DNA of 64,000 nt from Streptomyces sp. NA04227 (lineage in GTDB: Bacteria > Actinomycetota > Actinomycetes > Streptomycetales > Streptomycetaceae). The stretch covers positions 3,089,001 to 3,153,000 of the forward strand of contig NZ_CP054918.1 of assembly GCF_013364195.1 (NCBI RefSeq), in the 5' to 3' direction. Positions 58,709 through 64,000 of the stretch are shown here, piece by piece (position 1 is the first letter of the stretch; each line of letters begins with the position of its first letter). The position numbers and the translations under genes were made by a program. Below the pieces are notes generated by a model. The model made no database searches and had not been told where the DNA came from. It worked only from the letters and a program-made list of their open reading frames with translations.

Positions 58709-59476
58709 ATGGTGACCGCACAGGCGTGCCGGTCCGAGTGGACCAAGATCCGCACCATCTCCTCGACGATGTGGACGCTCTCCCTCGCGGCGATGGTGAC
58801 CATCGCCCTGGGCGCGGTGATCAGTGGATTCGCCGCCAAGGGCTTCGACGACATGAGCCGGGCCGACCAGCTCGCCCTCGACCCGACGAACATCAGCTTC
58901 TCCGGGACGATGCTGGGCCAGCTCGCGCTGATCGTCTTCGGTGTCCTGGTGGTCGGCAACGAGTACAGCACCGGAATGATCCGCACCTCGCTCACGGCCG
59001 TACCCAACCGCGCGACCTTCCTGTTCAGCAAGATCACCGTGGCCGCGGCGCTGGCCTTCGCGGTCTCGCTGGTGACCAGCTTCGTGACGTTCTTCCTCGG
59101 CCAGGCACTGCTCGGCGACCACGCCGCGTCCCTCGGCGACAAGGGCGTCCTGCGCGCGGTGATCGGCGCGGCCCTTTACATGACCCTGATCGCGCTCTTC
59201 TCGATGGGCGTGGCCGCGATGCTGCGCAGCCCGATGCTCGCGCTCGGCATCCTGATGCCGTTCTTCTTCCTGGTCTCCAACATCCTCGGCGTCGTCCCGG
59301 CCACCGAGAAGTTCGGCGAGTACCTGCCCGACCAGGCCGGTTCGGCGATCATGAAGGTGGTCGAGACGGACGGCGGCGCCTCGTACGGCCCGGTGGGCGG
59401 ACTGCTCATCATGTGCCTGTGGGTAGCCGCCGCACTGACCGGCGGTTACCTGACGCTGAAGCGCCGGGACGCCTGA
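58709..59476 (+). CDS. ABC transporter permease
   Basis: 255 residues, ATG. Six membrane helices (ABC2-type) beginning with RSEWTKIRTISSTMWTL, which is typical of the BcrB/NatB-like permease of Streptomyces ABC pairs. Partner of the upstream ATPase. The substrate is unknown. Confidence 0.9.
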   Translation: MVTAQACRSEWTKIRTISSTMWTLSLAAMVTIALGAVISGFAAKGFDDMSRADQLALDPTNISFSGTMLGQLALIVFGVLVVGNEYSTGMIRTSLTAVPNRATFLFSKITVAAALAFAVSLVTSFVTFFLGQALLGDHAASLGDKGVLRAVIGAALYMTLIALFSMGVAAMLRSPMLALGILMPFFFLVSNILGVVPATEKFGEYLPDQAGSAIMKVVETDGGASYGPVGGLLIMCLWVAAALTGGYLTLKRRDA

Positions 59477-59601
59477 GGCTGCGTCAGGGCGCGGCGCGGG
59501 GACCTCACAGCGACGGCGGCGGCAGTGGCCCGGTACATTACGGGCGCTGCCGCCGCCGTCGCCCGCCGCGGCGCGATGTGCGCGACGAGAGGGAGTCACT
59601 C

Positions 59602-61566
59602 ATGCAGGACCTGACGTCCGAGGACCCCCAATGGATCGGTGGCTACCGTCTGTTGGGCAGGCTGGGCGCCGGTGGCATGGGACGCGTCTACCTGGCCAGG
59701 TCCGAGGGCGGCCGTACGGTCGCGGTCAAGCTGGTGCAGGGCGAACTGGCCGACCAGGCCGAGTTCCGGGAGCGGTTCAGGCACGAGGTGGCGGCGGCCC
59801 GCCGGGTCGGCGGCCGGTGGACGGCGCCCGTACTCGACGCGGACACCGAGGCGCCGCGCCCCTGGGTGGCCACCGGCTACATACCCGGCCCCTCCCTCCT
59901 GGAGGTCGTCAAGGACCTGCACGGACGGCTGCCCGAGCAGTCGGTACGCGTCCTCGCGAGCGGTCTCGTCCGGGCCCTGAACGACATCCACGGCGCGGGC
60001 ATAGTCCACCGCGACCTCAAGCCCTCCAACATCCTGGTCACCCTGGACGGCCCCAGGGTCATCGACTTCGGTATCGCACGCGCCCTGGAGACCGTCGCGG
60101 GCGGACAGCTCACCAGTACCGGCGCGGTGATCGGCTCGCCCGGCTTCATGTCGCCGGAACAGGTGCGGGGCCACCGGGTGACCGCGGCCAGCGACGTGTT
60201 CTGCCTCGGCTCGGTACTCGCGTACGCGGCGACCGGACGGATGCCGTTCGGCTCGGCGGAGAGCGGGATGCACGCCCTGATGTTCCGGATCGTCTCCGAG
60301 GAGCCGGACCTCGACGGCCTCCCGCCGGGCCCGATGCGCGACCTGATAGCGGGCTGTCTGGCCAAGGACCCCGAGCAGCGCCCGGGCATGCCCGAACTCC
60401 TGGAACTCACCGGCTCGTTCACGGACGGCAGCCGCGCCTGGCTGCCCGCCGAACTCACCGCCTGGCTCGGCCAGCACGCCGCCCGCCTCCTCGACGCCGA
60501 ACTCCCGCAGCCCCTTCCGGCACATCCGCCCGCACCCCATGAGCACGGCCACCCCGCAGCCCCGGACGGCCACCCCGCAGCCCCGGGCGGAACGATGCGG
60601 TTGCGGCCCACCACAGCGGCTCCCGGACCCGGGGCGGGCTTCGGGCCGGGACCCGGGCCGGGCTTCGGCCCCAACTCCGGCTCCGGGCCGTCGTCCTGGC
60701 CCGGCTGGGGCCCGAACTCCTCCGGCCCCTCGGGCTCTTCGGGCGCGGGCTCCCACTCCGGCCAGACCACCCGCCCCCGCCCCGTACCCAAGTCGCCCCG
60801 GGGACTGTCGACTTGGCTTGTCCTCACGCTCTGCCTGACCACGCTCGGCTCGATCGTCACCCTCCAGTACGACTTCGCGCTGTACGGCGAGCTCATGGAC
60901 GTCACGAGCTCCGCCGTCCCCAGCGCCCAGCAACCGGCGGAATTCAAGGCGCTCAAGAAGGACGGCGGCGGGGCACCCGTGTGGGCGGATGTCCTGGTGT
61001 TCCTGTTCGCGTTGCCGACGGTCGTGCTGTGGCTGTGCTGGTTCCGGCGGGTGCGCCTGAACGCGGAGGCCTTCGCACCGCGCGGGCACCGGCTCGGCCG
61101 CGGCTGGGCGCTCGGCTCCTGGTTCGTACCGGTGGCGCATCTGTGGATCCCGATGCAGATCACCCACGACATCTGGAAGGCGAGCCTGCCCCCGGAGGAG
61201 GCCGAGACGCCGAGCTCCCACCGGGGCCAGGGCCGCAGGCGCCGCTCCACCGGCCCCTCGCGCAGGCTGCTGCACCTGTGGTGGGCGGCCTGGGCGGCCC
61301 AGCTCGCGATCATGTACTTCTCGAAGTCCTGGCTCACCTGGGACACCGCCGCCGACGCGAAGACCGCGCGGTCCGTCCTCGCGTTCACCCTCGCCGGGGA
61401 GGTCCTGGCGCTGATCGCGGCCGTGCTCGCGGTGATGGTGGTACAGCGTCTGTCGGCGATGCAGGACAGCCGCCTCGCCCCGCCGGAGACCCAACTTCCG
61501 TACGGGGCCGAGCCCTTTGGCGCAGCCCCGTCCCCCTACGGGAGCGGTGGAGTTCACTCGTCGTAG
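59602..61566 (+). CDS. Ser/Thr protein kinase with C-terminal DUF4328-like membrane domain
   Basis: 654 residues, ATG with GAGGGAG upstream. Kinase: GAGGMGRVY loop, AVKLV lysine, catalytic loop HRDLKPSN (Asp138), DFGIA, SPEQ. A disordered Pro/Gly/Ser region (residues ~300-395) joins it to about four or five membrane helices (WLVLTLCLTTLGSIVTL; WADVLVFLFALPTVVLWLCWF; ALGSWFVPVAHLWIP; LLHLWWAAWAAQLAIMYF; AGEVLALIAAVLAVMV), consistent with DUF4328. The membrane part may sense the envelope or lipid. It follows the ABC pair on the same strand. Its end overlaps the convergent DUF5954 gene by 13 bp. Confidence 0.88.
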   Translation: MQDLTSEDPQWIGGYRLLGRLGAGGMGRVYLARSEGGRTVAVKLVQGELADQAEFRERFRHEVAAARRVGGRWTAPVLDADTEAPRPWVATGYIPGPSLLEVVKDLHGRLPEQSVRVLASGLVRALNDIHGAGIVHRDLKPSNILVTLDGPRVIDFGIARALETVAGGQLTSTGAVIGSPGFMSPEQVRGHRVTAASDVFCLGSVLAYAATGRMPFGSAESGMHALMFRIVSEEPDLDGLPPGPMRDLIAGCLAKDPEQRPGMPELLELTGSFTDGSRAWLPAELTAWLGQHAARLLDAELPQPLPAHPPAPHEHGHPAAPDGHPAAPGGTMRLRPTTAAPGPGAGFGPGPGPGFGPNSGSGPSSWPGWGPNSSGPSGSSGAGSHSGQTTRPRPVPKSPRGLSTWLVLTLCLTTLGSIVTLQYDFALYGELMDVTSSAVPSAQQPAEFKALKKDGGGAPVWADVLVFLFALPTVVLWLCWFRRVRLNAEAFAPRGHRLGRGWALGSWFVPVAHLWIPMQITHDIWKASLPPEEAETPSSHRGQGRRRRSTGPSRRLLHLWWAAWAAQLAIMYFSKSWLTWDTAADAKTARSVLAFTLAGEVLALIAAVLAVMVVQRLSAMQDSRLAPPETQLPYGAEPFGAAPSPYGSGGVHSS

Positions 61567-62573
61567 TGGATCGTGCCGTCCTCGTCCATGGTCGGGTGCA
61601 TCTTCATGGGGCCGTAGGAATCCTGATCGGAGGGGCGGGGCGTCTCCGGCCCGTCGGGGCCGACGCGGACCAGCCGCTCGATGCGGCAGATCCGGAACAG
61701 GCTGCCGTCCACCCGCACTTCGTTGGCGCGCTCCGCGGCCTTGAACTCCTCCGCGGCCCGCGTGTAGGCCGCCCGCTGCGCATCGTCGAAGTCGTAGAAC
61801 ATGGGCCAGATCTCCGTCATACCGCTGTACAGCAGCCTGCGGGCGTCGTGCGGGGTGGCCATGAAGGCTCCACGTGGCGCCCACCCCTTCTCGCTCCGCT
61901 CGACCACACCGAAGGCGACGGGCAGCAGGACGATGCCGGGATGGGTCCGCACCGCGCGCTCGGAGTCCTCGCGTACGTCGGCGGGGAAGCGCGCGCCCGC
62001 GTACGCGAAGCCCCGCAGCCCCAGCCTCAGAGCGCCCGCCGCGAGTCCGCCCCCGCTGCCGTCCGGGTCCAGGAGGAAGTCCTCGTCGCACGCCGTGGTG
62101 CCACTGCGATGCTCCCATGACCGGTCGGCCGGTTCACGGTCCGTCGGCCGGGGCGGCTCCAGGCCGTCCTCGCCGATCCGCGACACCTGGTCCCCGCGCA
62201 CCACTCGGTAACGCAGGCCCAGGGCCTCCACCTCGTCGACCGGCTCACTCTCCAACTTCGCCACTGCCGCCAGCAGTTCACGGCGTACGCCGGGGTCGTC
62301 GGTGTCGTCCTTGGCCCTGAACCACAACAAGGAGTTGAGCCCGTCCCGGGCCTCCTGCGGTGCGCCACCGGAGAGCGACTCCACCACCCGCCACGGCTCA
62401 TCGGTCCGCGGATCCTGCACGGCGACCCCGAACACCGGCCCACGCACCGCGAGTTGCGGATACCGGACCGAGGCATCCATGGCATCCGCCTCGGCCACCA
62501 TCTCGGCAGGGTCGTCACGGCTCACCAACCCCGCGTGGAGCTGGTCCAGTTCTCGCTTCCAGTCATCGACCAT
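61554..62573 (-). CDS. DUF5954 protein
   Basis: 339 residues from the ATG at 62573 (MVDDWKRELD); a longer upstream frame is not supported. The C-terminal RVGPDGPETPRPSDQDSYGPMKMHPTMDEDGTIHYDE and the central DDAQRAAYTRAAEEFKAAERANEVRVDG are characteristic of the DUF5954 family. Soluble; unknown role, although members are numerous in Streptomyces and often lie beside XRE/DUF397 genes as here. Confidence 0.8.
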   Translation of the reverse strand: MVDDWKRELDQLHAGLVSRDDPAEMVAEADAMDASVRYPQLAVRGPVFGVAVQDPRTDEPWRVVESLSGGAPQEARDGLNSLLWFRAKDDTDDPGVRRELLAAVAKLESEPVDEVEALGLRYRVVRGDQVSRIGEDGLEPPRPTDREPADRSWEHRSGTTACDEDFLLDPDGSGGGLAAGALRLGLRGFAYAGARFPADVREDSERAVRTHPGIVLLPVAFGVVERSEKGWAPRGAFMATPHDARRLLYSGMTEIWPMFYDFDDAQRAAYTRAAEEFKAAERANEVRVDGSLFRICRIERLVRVGPDGPETPRPSDQDSYGPMKMHPTMDEDGTIHYDE

Positions 62574-62617
62574 GCACACATTGTTGCGGGCCCGAGGGGG
62601 AAAGCGGAGCCGAATGT

Positions 62618-62830
62618 TCAGCTTGCGCCGAACTCCTCGCACCTGACGGCGGAAACGAACGACGACCAGACACCGGACTCGAAGACAACCGCAGGGCCGA
62701 AGGGGTTCTTCGAGTCACGCACCGGGACCATGCCGGGGAAGTTGTCGGCGACCTCTACGCAGTTGCCGCCGTCCGTGTTGCTGTACGAACTCTTACACCA
62801 CGCTGCGGAGCTCAGATCGATGGATCTCAC
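62618..62830 (-). CDS. DUF397 protein, copy 2 (duplicated)
   Basis: 70 residues, GTG. DUF397 signature: WCKSSYSNTDGGNCVEVADNFPGMVPVRDSKNPFGPAVVF. Such short proteins pair with XRE regulators (the WhiJ/BldB-associated family) in Streptomyces. Its N-terminus and upstream sequence show it arose by tandem duplication of the XRE-3'-end/DUF397 unit. Confidence 0.85.
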   Translation of the reverse strand: MRSIDLSSAAWCKSSYSNTDGGNCVEVADNFPGMVPVRDSKNPFGPAVVFESGVWSSFVSAVRCEEFGAS

Positions 62831-62885
62831 TGCGTTTCCTCCATGAACTGATGATCAACTCGCCTGACTCGCGCGAAGACAGCAG
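62831..62885 (-). pseudogene. remnant of the XRE gene 3' end (duplicated)
   Basis: The 45-50 bp upstream of DUF397 copy 2 match the end of the XRE gene at 63118-63172 (CTCGCCTGACTCGCGCG and CCTCCATGAACTGA) with one small indel. Nothing else of the XRE gene is present, so it is a fragment copied along with DUF397. Confidence 0.8.
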
Positions 62886-62898
62886 CGAAACCGCCGAG

Positions 62899-63117
62899 TC
62901 AGCCCGCGCCGAAACCCTCGCCCCTGACAGCGGAAACGAACGACGACCAGACACCCGACTCGAACACAACCACCGGGCCGAACGGGACCTTCGAATCACG
63001 CACCGGGACCACGCCGGGGAAGTCGTCGGCGACCTCTATGCAGTTGCCGCCGTCCTGGTTGCTGTAGCTGGACTTACGCCACCTCGCGGCGCTCACATCG
63101 ATTCGACGGGCTCGCAC
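62899..63117 (-). CDS. DUF397 protein, copy 1
   Basis: 72 residues, GTG. WRKSSYSNQDGGNCIEVADDFPGVVPVRDSKVPFGPVVVFESGVWSSFVSAVRG is the DUF397 domain. The start overlaps the last 25 bp of the XRE gene, so it is translationally coupled to its partner. Very similar to copy 2 (from WSSFVSAVR back to KSSYSN). Confidence 0.87.
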   Translation of the reverse strand: MRARRIDVSAARWRKSSYSNQDGGNCIEVADDFPGVVPVRDSKVPFGPVVVFESGVWSSFVSAVRGEGFGAG

Positions 63118-63941
63118 AGGGCTTCCTCCATGAACTGAGTGATCAACTCGCCTGACTCGCGCGGAGACAGCGCGACATCGCGAAGGTGATCGTATGCCTT
63201 CCTTAGCCGGTCTACATCCCTTGTTTCTTCGACCAGATCACCGGAGTAACCGGTCTCTACATAGGCCACGGTGCGGCCGTCCGGCAGCCACAAGAACATG
63301 GTGTCCGTATTGGTCAGCCCGTGCAGGCCAGCTGAGGACGGGGCCACTTGGACGGCCACGTTCGGCCGCTCGTTGATCTGGCGCAGGTGTGCCAATTGCT
63401 CACGCCAGTCTGCGATATCCACCAAGGGACGACGCAAGACCGCCTCGTCAAGGATGGCCCGGAACTGCGGCTGGTCCTCACGACTGAGGAGGCTCTGTCG
63501 CCCCACCCGGGCCGTGACATCGTCCGCGAGAGCCTGCTCATCCATCGGCCCCGCCGCCTTGAGCAAGTCACGTGCGTACGCCGGAGTCTGGAGCAAACCC
63601 GGAACGATACTCGGGGCGTATTGCTGAAGCCCCATCGCCTCCGCCTCCAACGCCATGTACCGCCGGTACCGCTCCCGAAACTGGCTCGGGTCCCGAATCG
63701 CCAGTTCCCACAGCACCACCAAGTGGGTCGTCCCGTAGAACTTGTCCAATTCCTGGGCGAGTTCGGGGCCGCCGAGCGTCTTGCCGTGCTCCATGTGTCC
63801 GAGGTGGCTGTGGTCGCAGCACACGGCCTCACCCAGTGCACGGAGAGACACCTTGCGAGCTCTGCGCAGCGCGGACAACTCCTGCGCGTAGCGGGCCCTG
63901 GGGGACTGGCTGCGACCCGTCACCGGGCGTCGTGGCGGCAT
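63093..63941 (-). CDS. XRE-family regulator with DUF5753 domain
   Basis: 282 residues from the ATG at 63941 (GAGGTG upstream). Residues 15-75 are a lambda-repressor-like HTH (RYAQELSALRRARKVSLRALGEAVCCDHSHLGHMEHGKTLGGPEL); the rest is DUF5753 (VPGLLQTPAYARDLL, RRPLVDIADWREQLAHLRQI, VQVAPSSAGLHGL, GYSGDLVEETRDVDRLR). These regulators act with DUF397 partners in Streptomyces development and antibiotic control. G+C is lower here than in most of the window, as is usual for this multi-copy family. Confidence 0.92.
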   Translation of the reverse strand: MPPRRPVTGRSQSPRARYAQELSALRRARKVSLRALGEAVCCDHSHLGHMEHGKTLGGPELAQELDKFYGTTHLVVLWELAIRDPSQFRERYRRYMALEAEAMGLQQYAPSIVPGLLQTPAYARDLLKAAGPMDEQALADDVTARVGRQSLLSREDQPQFRAILDEAVLRRPLVDIADWREQLAHLRQINERPNVAVQVAPSSAGLHGLTNTDTMFLWLPDGRTVAYVETGYSGDLVEETRDVDRLRKAYDHLRDVALSPRESGELITQFMEEALCEPVESM

Positions 63942-64000
63942 CGAGAACACCTCGCTTCGTGGGATTTGTTGGTCAAGCACTCCTGCACGTGGCTCAAGGT

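Noticed and set aside
62793..62999. 68-codon ORF spanning the XRE remnant
   Set aside because: Composed of the copied XRE tail and antisense/out-of-frame DUF397 sequence; it has no own start context and is better called a remnant.

Overview
The window is about 72% G+C, its genes frequently use GTG (and some TTG) starts, GTGA 4-nt stop/start overlaps are common, and many proteins carry long Pro/Gly/Ser-rich linkers. Together with streptophobe, DUF6777, DUF397/XRE, DUF2530 and DUF3027 families and the futalosine menaquinone genes mqnB/mqnD, this points to a Streptomyces (or very close relative) chromosome. I see no rRNA, tRNA, CRISPR array, transposase or phage structural gene. Most of it looks like ordinary chromosomal core or near-core sequence with small lineage-specific inserts.

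Left part (1-13.0 kb): the tail of an FHA-type protein and a membrane Ser/Thr kinase; three secreted enzymes (Tat-exported esterase, S1-type serine protease, C39-type peptidase); then a five-gene operon (5915-10084) made of a 60-residue hydrophobic peptide, an unassigned helical protein, two paralogous DUF6895-like proteins and a class C beta-lactamase-like hydrolase. This operon is the best candidate for an undescribed system. It runs head-on into a large FAD/Fe-S dehydrogenase.

Middle part (13-33 kb): serC; a DUF6777 membrane protein; a streptophobe protein; an MFS/ArsR divergent pair with a perfect 12-bp palindrome; a three-gene FHA-ABC transporter / small protein / Ser-Thr kinase unit resembling mycobacterial Rv1747-PknF; a membrane-anchored beta-propeller; an SGNH hydrolase; an AhpD-like protein divergent from a MarR regulator; tandem Uma2 genes; an aldo-keto reductase; thpR; and a MarR-MFS pair.

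Right part (33-64 kb): RHH protein, NCS2 purine permease, DUF2530, a P-type ATPase, a maltokinase-cap-like protein, GNAT, a Phd/RelE toxin-antitoxin pair in a lower-GC pocket, a large sacsin-type ATPase protein, DUF3027, MFS, a DUF2771 lipoprotein, mqnB and mqnD, a phosphotransferase, a cold-shock protein, an HAD hydrolase, a Gly/Ser-repeat membrane protein, a helicase-associated-domain protein, an ABC exporter pair, a Ser/Thr kinase fused to a DUF4328-like membrane domain, DUF5954, and a lower-GC XRE/DUF397 cluster containing a recent tandem duplication.

Two themes recur. Many genes have a TANNNT-like -10 element ending exactly 6-7 nt before the start codon and no Shine-Dalgarno, so their mRNAs are probably leaderless. 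Several genes also carry short tandem duplications exactly at their start or stop codon. All function calls come from reading motifs by eye; none was checked by a database search.
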